Notes: generated by a model not told the origin, from the letters alone. A stretch of DNA of 34,470 nucleotides from Clostridiales bacterium (GCA_015056475.1 SVGF01000007.1:1-34470), one strand, 5' to 3'. Positions 10,484 through 20,163 are shown, numbered from the stretch's first letter. A program made the numbers and translations.

Positions 10484-10861
10484 CTAATAAAACTCTCCAA
10501 AGTCGGAAAAGTCAAATGCATTTTTTATGTGATTCACCACGGGAGGCTCACACATCGTATATACCTCCACAACGTCAAACCGCACAGCGTAATCCTCAAT
10601 GCTGTTCTGAAGAAAATAGTATTGCGCTATCTGCAAATAACGCTTCATTTTGCTTTTTGTTACCGCCTGAGCAGGTGTGCCGTAAGTCATGTGCTTGCGC
10701 GCCTTAACCTCAACAAAAACGTACTCCTCGCCATCGCGAAATATTGCGTCCGCCTCACCGTATGGCGTGACGTAGTTCTTGCGCAGAAGAAGCATCCCGC
10801 CTTTTTTGAGGACTTCAAAAGCAAAGCTTTCAGCCTTTTGCCCTATTTCCCTTGTGTTCAT
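10484..10861 (-). CDS. yraN: YraN family (UPF0102) nuclease-like protein
   Basis: MNTREIGQKAESFAFEVLKKGG...GEADAIFRDGEEYVFVEVKAR. Confidence 0.92.
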   Translation of the reverse strand: MNTREIGQKAESFAFEVLKKGGMLLLRKNYVTPYGEADAIFRDGEEYVFVEVKARKHMTYGTPAQAVTKSKMKRYLQIAQYYFLQNSIEDYAVRFDVVEVYTMCEPPVVNHIKNAFDFSDFGEFY

Positions 10862-11523
10862 TTCTTTTGGGGCTTGGGAGTAAGCGCAGTTCTGCAGAAC
10901 ACCTCTCTATGAATTGGGCACAAGCCGTATTTTTTGATAGCCTCAATATGATCGGCTGTACCGTAGCCCTTGTTGGATGCAAAATTATACTCAGGATAGA
11001 GCTTATCGTACTCCTTCATAACTCTGTCCCTTGATACCTTTGCAAGTATGGATGCCGCGGCAATGGAAACGGACCTTGCGTCACCGTTTACAATTGGCTC
11101 AACCTTTGATGCAATATTGAAGGCTACGTTACCGTCTATGAGAACCATATCTGGCTGTATCTTGCAGTTTCTTAACGCCAACTGCATTGCTCTGTTGAGC
11201 GCGTACATAATACCGTGCTCGTTTATTATTTCGTTGTCGGAATAACCGATTCCGTAAGAAGCCGCCTTTTCGATGATTATATCATAAAGTGCTTCTCTGC
11301 ATTTTTCCGACAGCTTCTTTGAATCGTTCACGCCGAACAAAGGCTTTCTCGGATCAATTATTACACAAGCAGCATAAACAGGGCCTGCAAGCGGACCTCT
11401 GCCCGCTTCGTCAACACCCGCAATGTGGATGAACCCCTGACGGGCACAATCCAACTCCAAAGTGCTCATATCCTTATACTGTTTAATAATTCTTGCTTGT
11501 CGTTCTTCTCTTGTTTCTGCCAT
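10858..11523 (-). CDS. rnhB: Ribonuclease HII
   Basis: IAGVDEAGRGPLAGPVYAACVI...SIAAASILAKVSRDRVM. Confidence 0.96.
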   Translation of the reverse strand: MAETREERQARIIKQYKDMSTLELDCARQGFIHIAGVDEAGRGPLAGPVYAACVIIDPRKPLFGVNDSKKLSEKCREALYDIIIEKAASYGIGYSDNEIINEHGIMYALNRAMQLALRNCKIQPDMVLIDGNVAFNIASKVEPIVNGDARSVSIAAASILAKVSRDRVMKEYDKLYPEYNFASNKGYGTADHIEAIKKYGLCPIHREVFCRTALTPKPQKK

Positions 11524-11568
11524 AAAATCGCCCTTTCGCTGATTTGCAGGTTATAAGGTAAGGAATAT

Positions 11569-12423
11569 TTATTCCTGTGTTTTTTCTAATGTAATTCTTC
11601 CCAATTTGCCGGCTCTGAAATCGTTGATGATCATTTCGGCGCATCTGTCAACGTCGTTGACTCCGCCCTTCATTTTCATTGATTTCTTTTCGCACACGGC
11701 TTCTATCATTTGCTCACCAAGCTCGTACTCACGTATATCGACCCCGTATCTTGCCAATACCCCCTCGCAGAGCGTATCCTTATACTTAACAAGGAAAGTG
11801 CTTGCAAGTGTGACAGTATCGTAAAGCTCGTTTTTGATGGCGTTTGTTACCATAAGGTTGAGCATTGTAATCTCGTTTTCGAGGTCCGGCCAAAGGAGCC
11901 CGGGGGTATCCATGATCTCAAAATCGGGAGATTCCTTTACCCATTGGTTGTCCTTTGTGACACCCGGCTTATTGCCGGTTTTGGTGCGCGCCTTGCCAAA
12001 GAAATTGTTTATGAACGTGGATTTTCCCGAATTGGGAATACCCGCAACGATCGCTCTGACTGTAACGTTCATTCCGCGCTTTTCAAGAGTTCTGCGCCTT
12101 ATCTCCCCCGCCTTGCTGAGTATGAGCTTTTTAACTTGCTTTACACTCTGGGGATCGGACGCATTCACAGGCATTACAAGCTCTGCGCCCTCAGCCTTTA
12201 GTTGTCTGATCCATTTTGCAGTATCGTCCGGATCTGCAAGATCCGCCTTACTCAAAAGGATTATATTTATTTTTTTGCCGAACAGCTTTTCAAATTTTGG
12301 GTTGATGCTCGATCTCGGCACACGAGCATCTCTGAGCTGTATTACTATATCAGTGCCCTTGAGGTCATCGTTGAGGACTCTGAAGGTCTTCGCCATATGC
12401 CCGGGATACCAATTAACGTTCAT
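11569..12423 (-). CDS. rbgA: Ribosome biogenesis GTPase RbgA/YlqF
   Basis: MNVNWYPGHMAKTFRVL...VIQLRDARVPRSS; circularly permuted motifs, AGIPNSGKSTFIN. Confidence 0.95.
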   Translation of the reverse strand: MNVNWYPGHMAKTFRVLNDDLKGTDIVIQLRDARVPRSSINPKFEKLFGKKINIILLSKADLADPDDTAKWIRQLKAEGAELVMPVNASDPQSVKQVKKLILSKAGEIRRRTLEKRGMNVTVRAIVAGIPNSGKSTFINNFFGKARTKTGNKPGVTKDNQWVKESPDFEIMDTPGLLWPDLENEITMLNLMVTNAIKNELYDTVTLASTFLVKYKDTLCEGVLARYGVDIREYELGEQMIEAVCEKKSMKMKGGVNDVDRCAEMIINDFRAGKLGRITLEKTQE

Positions 12424-12494
12424 ATTGTGTTTCCTTTTCTGTTGGATATAGGTTTGTACCCTTCATTTGCTAGGTTTAATATCCTTGTATACTT

Positions 12495-12523
12495 ATTATA
12501 CATACTCATTTCACAAAAGTCAA
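12495..12523 (-). promoter_or_regulatory. Sigma-A promoter upstream of rbgA
   Basis: TTGACT-N17-TATAAT on the - strand. Confidence 0.75.
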
Positions 12524-12547
12524 TAGTTGTTCATAATTTTGTTACAA

Positions 12548-13129
12548 TTATTTTTGAAAATCTGCATAATCGTGCACGTACTTTTCTATTTTGCCAAAGG
12601 GTCTTACCTTAAATGCCACCTTTCCCACTACCTCGCTTTCAAGCATCAAGCCGAATTCGTTGTCCTTACTGTCAAGCGAAACGTTACGGTTGTCACCCAT
12701 AACAAAATACTTACCCTCGGGGATCTCACAGTAAATATCTCCGTAAGTCGTTACAGCAAGATAGGGCTCAACAAGAGTGTGACCGTTTCTGTAGACCTTA
12801 CCGCCCTTTATCTCAATAACGTCGCCCGGAACACCTATAACGCGCTTTACGTAATTGACTGTCTGTCCCGATTCCTTTCTTGAGAAAACTATGATATCGC
12901 CTGATTTGGGGTTGCCAAACCAATATGCAGTCTTGTTGAGGAAGACCACCTCGCTATCCTGCAACGTTGGCACCATTGACGTTTTGCTTACCTCAATGAG
13001 CTGGAATACAAAAGTATTCAGCACTATAGCGAGTATCAACGCAGAAACTATCGTTATTAAAGTGTCGCGAATATCCTTTTTGATGTCCTTTTTCTGTGCT
13101 TTGCTTTCTGTTTGATTCATTTGATCCAT
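12548..13129 (-). CDS. lepB: Type I signal peptidase (copy 1)
   Basis: N-terminal TM; KTSMVPTLQDSEVVFLNK; YVKRVIGVPGD; VMGDNRNVSLDSK. Confidence 0.93.
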   Translation of the reverse strand: MDQMNQTESKAQKKDIKKDIRDTLITIVSALILAIVLNTFVFQLIEVSKTSMVPTLQDSEVVFLNKTAYWFGNPKSGDIIVFSRKESGQTVNYVKRVIGVPGDVIEIKGGKVYRNGHTLVEPYLAVTTYGDIYCEIPEGKYFVMGDNRNVSLDSKDNEFGLMLESEVVGKVAFKVRPFGKIEKYVHDYADFQK

Positions 13130-13140
13130 TTATTTTTACC

Positions 13141-13704
13141 TCAATGCTTGTATTCTTTTATTTTTCCCCATGGGAAGACACGAAACATTACCTTTCCCAC
13201 TATCTGTGAATCGGCAATACAACCTACTTGTTCATCACGGCTGTCGGTTGAAACGTTTCTGTTATCTCCAAGGCAAAAATATTTGCCTTCTGGAACCTTT
13301 ATGCTGTATTCACCGTCAGTAATTTCGGCAATATACGGCTCTGTAAGCGGTGTTCCGTTTCGATACACCTGACCATTCAAAATTAATATTTCATCCCCAG
13401 GCAAGCCAATTACGCGCTTTACGTAATTATATTCATCGGCAGGGTTAAAAAACACCACTATATCTCCGCATTGCACGTCGTCAAACCAATATGCACATCT
13501 GCTGACGTACACTCTGGTGCCGCTTTCGATAGTGGGGCGCATGGATATCTGCTCCACCAATACTATCTGAAATAATGCGGTATTTATAACACCTGAAATG
13601 ACCACTGCCACAAAAAAGACTCTCAGCCATTCAAAAAATCCGCTTCCGTACCCACCCGACGGATGAGAAAGCTCGGCGTTTCTCTTAATATCATCGGTAG
13701 CCAA
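13141..13704 (-). CDS. lepB: Type I signal peptidase (copy 2)
   Basis: N-terminal TM; QISMRPTIESGTRVYVSR; YVKRVIGLPGDE; CLGDNRNVSTDSR. Confidence 0.93.
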   Translation of the reverse strand: MATDDIKRNAELSHPSGGYGSGFFEWLRVFFVAVVISGVINTALFQIVLVEQISMRPTIESGTRVYVSRCAYWFDDVQCGDIVVFFNPADEYNYVKRVIGLPGDEILILNGQVYRNGTPLTEPYIAEITDGEYSIKVPEGKYFCLGDNRNVSTDSRDEQVGCIADSQIVGKVMFRVFPWGKIKEYKH

Positions 13705-13731
13705 TAGTTTACGCCTCCCTACTATATATCA

Positions 13732-13760
13732 ATTATACTCCAAACGAATTAGAATTTCAA
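13732..13760 (-). promoter_or_regulatory. Sigma-A promoter upstream of the signal peptidase pair
   Basis: TTGAAA-N17-TATAAT on the - strand. Confidence 0.7.
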
Positions 13761-13844
13761 GTGATTTATTCAAAGTTTTTATAAAATTTATTCATATTCA
13801 TAATATTTTTTGCATCACATTTAATACAACACGGAGGTATGGGT

Positions 13845-14420
13845 ATGATAAACGTGATTTGGGCAATTATGATGATGTCATCAGTCTTCTATATGATTTT
13901 TTCGGGACACAGCGAAAAGATAATCACAAGCATCACAAACGGTGCTTCGAGCGCGGTAGAGCTTTGCATATCGCTTACGGGCATTTACTGCTTTTGGTGT
14001 GGGTTGATGCGAATAGCCGAAGAATCAAAGCTGACCGATAAGCTTGCAAGGCTCCTCTCCCCTTTGCTGAAAAGGCTGTTCAAGGGTGCTTCAAGCGAGG
14101 CTATCGGCGCGATCTCAATGAACATGACCTCAAATATGCTTGGGCTCGGCAACGCAGCCACGCCTTACGGTCTGAAGGCAATGTCACTCCTGCAAAAGGA
14201 ATCGGGGCTTGACGGAATACCCTCGCACAATATGGTACTTCTTGCTGTTATAAACTCAGCCTCGCTGCAGATAATTCCGACCACGGTTATATCTCTGAGA
14301 AGCCAAATGGGAGCAATAGAGCCTGCGTCAATAGTTGCAACGACCGTGCTTTCAACGTTTGTTACAGCGTTAGTTGGAATTCTTCTGTGCAAGCTCATCA
14401 GCAGGCTTTCAAGGAGGTAA
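13845..14420 (+). CDS. spmA: Spore maturation protein A
   Basis: MINVIWAIMMMSSVFYMIFSGHSEKI...nucleoside-recognition domain; GGAGG 7 nt upstream of the ATG at 13845. Confidence 0.9.
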   Translation: MINVIWAIMMMSSVFYMIFSGHSEKIITSITNGASSAVELCISLTGIYCFWCGLMRIAEESKLTDKLARLLSPLLKRLFKGASSEAIGAISMNMTSNMLGLGNAATPYGLKAMSLLQKESGLDGIPSHNMVLLAVINSASLQIIPTTVISLRSQMGAIEPASIVATTVLSTFVTALVGILLCKLISRLSRR

Positions 14421-14422
14421 AA

Positions 14423-14953
14423 ATGAGATTTATATGGCTTTTCAGCACGGTGAGCGTGCCGATACTTGTAATATTTGTTATCGCTTACGGGGTAATACGT
14501 GGAGTTAAGGTATACGATGCCTTTTGCAAGGGAGCTAAGGACGGGCTTTTGCTCATAATAAAGATCTTGCCGTATATATGTGCTACCGTGGTATCCGTTG
14601 GGCTTTTGAGGGATTCAGGGCTGCTGGATATATTCTGCGGTGCATTGAGCGAGCCATTGAGTTCATTTGGAATACCGTCCGAGATAGTTTCACTTTATAT
14701 CATAAGACCGTTTTCGTCATCAGCGGCACTTGGACTTTTGAGCGATATATTCAACACATGCTCGGTCAATTCGTTTGTTGCGGACGTTGCATCAACAATG
14801 ATGGGCTCCACCGAAACGACGTTTTATACAATTTCGCTGTATTACGGGGCTGTTGGAGTAAAAAAGACGCGCTATACCGTTGCCGTTGCAATGATATGCG
14901 ATGCAGTTGCAATGATAAGTGCCGTTTTATTCTGTAAATTACTGTTATCGTAA
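14423..14953 (+). CDS. spmB: Spore maturation protein B
   Basis: MRFIWLFSTVSVPILVIFVIAYGVIRGVKVYDAFCKGAKDG; directly follows spmA. Confidence 0.9.
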   Translation: MRFIWLFSTVSVPILVIFVIAYGVIRGVKVYDAFCKGAKDGLLLIIKILPYICATVVSVGLLRDSGLLDIFCGALSEPLSSFGIPSEIVSLYIIRPFSSSAALGLLSDIFNTCSVNSFVADVASTMMGSTETTFYTISLYYGAVGVKKTRYTVAVAMICDAVAMISAVLFCKLLLS

Positions 14954-15036
14954 AATTCACTCTTTATTTTTTTGCAAAAGTGTAGTATAATTATATACAG
15001 CATCAGCACAATAATACAAACAAAGGACGTTTACTT

Positions 15037-15237
15037 ATGGAAAAGGCAAAAATAGATAGAATTAACGAGCTTGCGCGCGCTTCAAAGGTACGTGAATTGA
15101 CAGAAGAAGAAAAAACAGAACAAAAGATACTCCGCGACGAATACAGAGCATCATTCAGACTTTCACTCACAAGTCAGCTTGATAATACTGTAATAGTTGA
15201 CCCCGAGGGTAATAGAAGATCACTCAGAAAGAACTAA
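15037..15237 (+). CDS. DUF896 domain protein (YnzC family)
   Basis: 66 aa MEKAKIDRINELARASKVRELTEEEKTEQKILRDEYRASFRLSLTSQLDNTVIVDPEG. Confidence 0.9.
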   Translation: MEKAKIDRINELARASKVRELTEEEKTEQKILRDEYRASFRLSLTSQLDNTVIVDPEGNRRSLRKN

Positions 15238-15248
15238 CCCAAAAATTT

Positions 15249-15285
15249 AGCTCGGCTTACCTATAAGGTTTGCCGAGCTTTTTGT
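15249..15285. terminator. Bidirectional terminator between converging genes
   Basis: AGCTCGGC...GCCGAGCTTTTTG. Confidence 0.8.
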
Positions 15286-16074
15286 TTATTCTTTTTTATC
15301 GTCTTCATTCTTTTTTATTGGATTGCCCTCATAGGTACATTCCTTTAATGATATCATTGTTTCAATAGCTGCAATGTCCTCGATCTTGTTATTGTCTATA
15401 TAAAGACGCTCAAGAGTAATGAAATTAAAGAAATCGTTTATATGCTTGAGATTACAGTTCTTAAGAGAGAGCGTTTTGAGTGATGCCATTCTTGTGATGT
15501 TTGAAAGGTCACTCACTCTGTTATCGTCAAGAATGAGCGTTTCAAGCACGGGAAGCTCCGAAAGATATCCAACGATGGATATTCCGCAATCGGTAAGATC
15601 AAGATATTTGAGGTAACTCATATATCTTATATCATCAAGCAATGGCTGGACGCTGGTATCGCTCATAATTTTGAGCTTTTCTATCTGAATATCAAGAATA
15701 GGATCTATTGAAACGCCCGCGAATTTCATTGTAAGCTCTTTGAGGTTGATAGCGTATTCAAGCCCTATAAGCTCGTTTATTTCCACGTCACCGCAATCGA
15801 GGATCTCAAGCTCCTGCATCTGAGCGGCAGTTGGGACGGTATCAATACCGAGCGCGGACTGCACAGCCTGCAAAAGCGCCTCATCATAGAATATCGGCTC
15901 ACCAACCAAGGGCGTGGGAGTTACACTCGGTGCGGGGGTGTTTTGAGGATTACCGCTTGAAACCATCGACGGACCCAGAATAAAACCTACCGAAAGCACC
16001 ACCACAAGTAACACTACCGTAACGGATATAGTTATAATTGTTTTTTCGTTTTGTCTTTTCTTTTCGTATTTCAT
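15286..16074 (-). CDS. Membrane-anchored leucine-rich-repeat protein
   Basis: N-terminal TM, Pro/Thr-rich linker (NTPAPSVTPTPLVGEP), repeated LxxLxLxxCxL/N units; start reassigned from 16113. Confidence 0.8.
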   Translation of the reverse strand: MKYEKKRQNEKTIITISVTVVLLVVVLSVGFILGPSMVSSGNPQNTPAPSVTPTPLVGEPIFYDEALLQAVQSALGIDTVPTAAQMQELEILDCGDVEINELIGLEYAINLKELTMKFAGVSIDPILDIQIEKLKIMSDTSVQPLLDDIRYMSYLKYLDLTDCGISIVGYLSELPVLETLILDDNRVSDLSNITRMASLKTLSLKNCNLKHINDFFNFITLERLYIDNNKIEDIAAIETMISLKECTYEGNPIKKNEDDKKE

Positions 16075-16131
16075 TTTTCCTCCGTACTTGGCACAAACGG
16101 TTTGTACCCGCAATACTTCATAATCTATTAT

Positions 16132-16160
16132 ATTATAACGGAATTATTGGATATTGTCAA
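16132..16160 (-). promoter_or_regulatory. Sigma-A promoter of the LRR gene
   Basis: TTGACA-N17-TATAAT on the - strand. Confidence 0.8.
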
Positions 16161-16293
16161 GTGCTGAAGCTTACAAGCAAAATATTTTTCATTTTGTTCA
16201 TCTTTTGTAAATAATTTATTCGGTATAAATCTTTATATTTTGAAAATAATACCTATACCGTTATTTTTTATAAGGAGGATATCCAAAAATCAT

Positions 16294-17001
16294 ATGAAAA
16301 GTATTTACAGAAAAATAACATTGATACTGCTTGCCGTGGCGTTTGTAGGTTCAATGTTTTTAACCTTTCCCAAGCTGAGCTTTTCGGCAACTGCGGTAAA
16401 ATACGGCTCGCAGGGCAACGTTGTATCAACGATTCAAAGGCGACTTAAAACCTGGGGCTACTACAAAGGTAGTATTGACGGGTATTTCGGTTCACAAACA
16501 GAAAGTGCCGTAAAGGAATTTCAGAGAAAAAACGGTGCTAAGGTCGATGGAATAGTAGGCCCCGAAACTGCCGCACTCATTGGGATAAATCTCAATGGAT
16601 CGTCTTCGTCATCAGGCTCATCATCGTCGTCCGGAACGTCAAGCAATGATCTTTATCTTCTTGCCAAGGTAGTTTACGGTGAAGCACGAGGCGAGCCATA
16701 CACAGGACAGGTTGCAGTTGCAGCTGTTGTGCTGAACAGAGTAAAGTCCCCCGATTTTCCAAACACTATATCGGGAGTGGTATATCAGCCGTGGGCTTTT
16801 ACCTGCGTTAACGACGGTCAGATAAACCTCTCCCCCAACCAGTCAGCCATTAACGCAGCAAGGGACGCATTGAACGGATGGGATCCGTCCTACGGCGCGT
16901 TGTATTACTATAACCCAAAAACAGCAACGAATCAATGGATAAGACAGCTGAAGATACACACCACTATAGGTAATCACGTTTTTGCAAGAGGTGATAAATA
17001 A
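16294..17001 (+). CDS. sleB: Spore cortex-lytic enzyme SleB-like (peptidoglycan-binding plus cell wall hydrolase domain)
   Basis: YGSQGNVVSTIQRRLKTWGYYKGSIDGYFGSQTESAVKEFQ; LLAKVVYGEARGEPYTGQVAVAAVVLNRVKSP; AAGGAGG upstream; start reassigned from 16240. Confidence 0.92.
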   Translation: MKSIYRKITLILLAVAFVGSMFLTFPKLSFSATAVKYGSQGNVVSTIQRRLKTWGYYKGSIDGYFGSQTESAVKEFQRKNGAKVDGIVGPETAALIGINLNGSSSSSGSSSSSGTSSNDLYLLAKVVYGEARGEPYTGQVAVAAVVLNRVKSPDFPNTISGVVYQPWAFTCVNDGQINLSPNQSAINAARDALNGWDPSYGALYYYNPKTATNQWIRQLKIHTTIGNHVFARGDK

Positions 17002-17004
17002 ATT

Positions 17005-18348
17005 ATGAAGACATCAAACAGAATTTTAACATTCCTGCTTGCAATATCCATAGTTGCCAATGCAGGATTGGGCGCAATTTGTATAAAAAAGAGCTCAATG
17101 GTAAACAACGCTCACACGAGAATGCTGAACGTTTACGAGGAGGGCTTGTGTGAGCTTTGCGTAAGATGCGAGCAGATAGACCAAGGCTTTTCAAAGCTGA
17201 GCGTTGCTACAAAAAACACTCAGGCATTAAGAATCTTAAGCGAAATTATTGACGATGCTGCCGCGGCATCGGTTGCACTCGACGCTTTGCCCATCTCCCC
17301 CGAATATACCGGCGTATTGAACAGATATCTGAATCACGTTGGCGACTATTCAAGATATATGATGTTTGCCTCAGCAAACGGCACTCTGCCTACAACTGAA
17401 TACTCAGAGCAGATATCAGCACTCAGACAAAGCTCAAAAAAGATAACTCAAGCCTTGAACGATATGACGGGAAATATGAACGGCGAAAGCTACGATTGGA
17501 CGAGATACCTTGCCGAAAGCGTAAGTGAACTTGATATGGTAAGTGATGATCTGTTTTCCGTTTTGGAATCGATACAGACGGAGGGAATCAATTACCCCAC
17601 GCTTATTTATGACGGACCGTTTTCAGATTCAGTCGTAAACAGAGTTATAGACGAGGGACAAGCTCACAACGTTACAGAATCCGAAGCTATAAGCGCATTT
17701 TGCAAATTCGTTTCCATCCCAAGTGCGTATAAGATAATATCGTGCGACTCTTGCGACGGCGTTATTTCCACGTGGTGTATTGCACTTCAATATGGGCAGG
17801 TAACCTATTACGGCAACGTTTCAAAGAAAACCGGCAAGGTAATATCATTTTTGTGCGACAGCAGTGCAACAAATAAGAATTATTCAAGAAACGATGCAGA
17901 AAATATCGCCGGCGAATTTTTAAGCAGGAACGGATATGACAGCATGAAGCCTCAATACAGCGAGGTGACCCAAAATATCGCAACGATAAATTTTGTTTAC
18001 GAACAAAACGGTGTGCTTATTTATCCAGATATGGTAAAGGTAAGAGTAAATCTTGACAACGGAAAAGTGGAGGGCTTTGAGGGGCTTTCTTTCATTGCAA
18101 ACCACAAGGACAGGCAGATAACGAATATTGACGTAAACGTTACGGACGAGCTTTTGCCAAACGGCTGCAGCGTTGAAAGAACTGCACTTGCAATTATACC
18201 CACGGATGGCGGTGACGAAAGACTTTGCATTGAGGTGAGGTGTAACGTTGACGGTGACGATTTTGTGCTTTACTTTGATCCCGAAACATTTGAGGAAGTA
18301 AAAATATTCAAGGTCATCCACACCGAAAACTCAGATTTTGCGGTTTGA
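17005..18348 (+). CDS. ypeB: Germination protein YpeB
   Basis: Immediately downstream of sleB; N-terminal TM, PepSY-like C-terminal region. Confidence 0.9.
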   Translation: MKTSNRILTFLLAISIVANAGLGAICIKKSSMVNNAHTRMLNVYEEGLCELCVRCEQIDQGFSKLSVATKNTQALRILSEIIDDAAAASVALDALPISPEYTGVLNRYLNHVGDYSRYMMFASANGTLPTTEYSEQISALRQSSKKITQALNDMTGNMNGESYDWTRYLAESVSELDMVSDDLFSVLESIQTEGINYPTLIYDGPFSDSVVNRVIDEGQAHNVTESEAISAFCKFVSIPSAYKIISCDSCDGVISTWCIALQYGQVTYYGNVSKKTGKVISFLCDSSATNKNYSRNDAENIAGEFLSRNGYDSMKPQYSEVTQNIATINFVYEQNGVLIYPDMVKVRVNLDNGKVEGFEGLSFIANHKDRQITNIDVNVTDELLPNGCSVERTALAIIPTDGGDERLCIEVRCNVDGDDFVLYFDPETFEEVKIFKVIHTENSDFAV

Positions 18349-18359
18349 CAAAAAATATT

Positions 18360-18396
18360 ACGGTCGTACAGAAAAAGTATGGCCGTTTTTTATTTA
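18360..18396 (+). terminator. Terminator after ypeB
   Basis: ACGGTCGTAC-agaaaaa-GTATGGCCGTTTTTTATT (G-T pairs). Confidence 0.7.
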
Positions 18397-18411
18397 TGAA
18401 GTGTATTCATC

Positions 18412-18440
18412 TTGAAAATATATCGGATCTGTGGTATAAT
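18412..18440 (+). promoter_or_regulatory. Sigma-A promoter upstream of ddl, sharing its spacer with the 293-321 promoter
   Basis: TTGAAA-N17-TATAAT; spacer contains CGGATCTGTG as at 293-321. Confidence 0.7.
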
Positions 18441-18515
18441 AATTACGATTAGAATCGTAGTCAAACAGCAAAAACAAGAATAAAATGTAATATCTCATTT
18501 ATGAAAGGAATTTTT

Positions 18516-19595
18516 ATGTCAAAGCTTAACGCGGCAATAATATTCGGCGGCAGATCAAACGAGCATCCCGTATCGATACAGTCCGCTAAATCAGTTATTC
18601 AAAACGTAGATACAAAGAAATATTCTCTCAGCCTTATAGGCATCACCAGAAAGGGCGAATGGAAGCTTTACAACGGTGTTGCTGACGATATAGAGAGCTG
18701 GGAAAGCAATTCCACGCCAATAGTGCTTCCGCCCGATCCGTCATACAAGGGCTATATTTGTCTTGATGAACCGAGCGTTGTTCATCATATAGACGTTGCA
18801 TTTCCCGTAATGCACGGCACTTACGCAGAGGACGGCACTATCCAGAGCGTGCTTGAGCTTGCAGGTATTCCCTACGTTGGTCCCGAGGTGCTTTCATCCG
18901 CAGTTGCAATGGATAAGGTTGTAGCAAAGCAGGTTTGCGGATTCAACGGCATTCCACAATGTAAATTCTGCAGCTGTGACGCTTATGAATGGGAAAAGAA
19001 TAAAGAATCCATCATTGCCGAGTTTGAAAACGAGCTTGGCTATCCGATATTCGTTAAGCCCGCAAACATGGGCTCAAGCGTTGGCATAAGCAAGGCAAAA
19101 AACAGAGATTCGCTCATTTTGGCTATAAACGAAGCCCTCCGCTTTGACAGAAAGATAGTTGCAGAGGAATTTGTTGACGGCAGAGAGATAGAGTGTGCCG
19201 TGCTCGGTAACGACGAATGCATTGCATCCATCCCGGGTGAGGTGGTTTCCGCAAAGGAATTCTACGATTTTGAAGCTAAGTACGACGATAATTTTGATTC
19301 CGCAATATACATACCCGCCAAGATCGACGAGGAAATACTCAACGACATCCGTGCGCTTGCACTCAAGACCTACAAGGTTCTCAACTGCAAGGGACTTTGC
19401 AGGATAGATTTCTTTGTAACCAAGAAGGACAATACAATATTGCTCAACGAAGCAAACACACTCCCCGGCTTTACAAAAATTTCTATGTACCCCAAAATGA
19501 TGATAAATATGGGTATGACGTACAGCGAGCTTATCGATAAGCTCTTTGACCTGGCTATTCAAAACGCAACAAGCAAGAGCAAGATAGAGTTTTAA
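18516..19595 (+). CDS. ddl: D-alanine--D-alanine ligase
   Basis: AAIIFGGRSNEHPVSIQSA; FYDFEAKYDDN; RIDFFVTKKDNTILLNEANTLPGFT; start reassigned from 18501. Confidence 0.95.
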   Translation: MSKLNAAIIFGGRSNEHPVSIQSAKSVIQNVDTKKYSLSLIGITRKGEWKLYNGVADDIESWESNSTPIVLPPDPSYKGYICLDEPSVVHHIDVAFPVMHGTYAEDGTIQSVLELAGIPYVGPEVLSSAVAMDKVVAKQVCGFNGIPQCKFCSCDAYEWEKNKESIIAEFENELGYPIFVKPANMGSSVGISKAKNRDSLILAINEALRFDRKIVAEEFVDGREIECAVLGNDECIASIPGEVVSAKEFYDFEAKYDDNFDSAIYIPAKIDEEILNDIRALALKTYKVLNCKGLCRIDFFVTKKDNTILLNEANTLPGFTKISMYPKMMINMGMTYSELIDKLFDLAIQNATSKSKIEF

Positions 19596-19614
19596 TTCAA
19601 CGAAAGGAATAAAA

Positions 19615-20163
19615 ATGGACAATTTTATATCAGAGGTACAAGACAGTGCCAAAAAAGCGATCAGTGAGCTTATTGAGGTTTCGCAGATAAAATCCGGCGA
19701 AATACTCGTTATCGGCTGCTCAACAAGCGAAATTATAGGCAGCAGAATCGGCACAAACTCAGCTTACGAGGTTGCAGAGGCGCTTTTTGAGGCAATCTAC
19801 CCCATTATAACTTCAAAGGGCATATATCTTGCCGCACAATGCTGTGAGCATTTGAACAGGGCCTTGATAATAGAAAGCGAAGCCGCACAAAAATTCGGTT
19901 ATGAGCCCGTATGCGTTGTTCCCCAGCCAAAGGCGGGCGGATCTTTTGCAACAACAACGTTCAGACATATGAACTCCCCCGTTGCAGTTGAGCACATTGT
20001 TGCAAAGGCGGGGCTTGACATCGGCGGAACGTTGATTGGAATGCATCTTGCACACGTTGCCGTGCCTGTAAGGCTTTCGGTTGACAAGATCGGTCATGCA
20101 AACATTATTTCAGCCCGCACGAGAGCAAAATATATAGGCGGACCGAGAGCGCAGTATGAATAA
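19615..20163 (+). CDS. TIGR01440 / UPF0340 (YwlG) family protein
   Basis: GEILVIGCSTSEIIGSRIGTNSAYEVAEALFEAI...AQCCEHLNRALIIE. Confidence 0.92.
   Translation: MDNFISEVQDSAKKAISELIEVSQIKSGEILVIGCSTSEIIGSRIGTNSAYEVAEALFEAIYPIITSKGIYLAAQCCEHLNRALIIESEAAQKFGYEPVCVVPQPKAGGSFATTTFRHMNSPVAVEHIVAKAGLDIGGTLIGMHLAHVAVPVRLSVDKIGHANIISARTRAKYIGGPRAQYE

Noticed and set aside
11710-12451. Overlapping + strand ORFs (163 and 205 aa) opposite rbgA
   Set aside because: Shadow ORFs of a confident GTPase gene.
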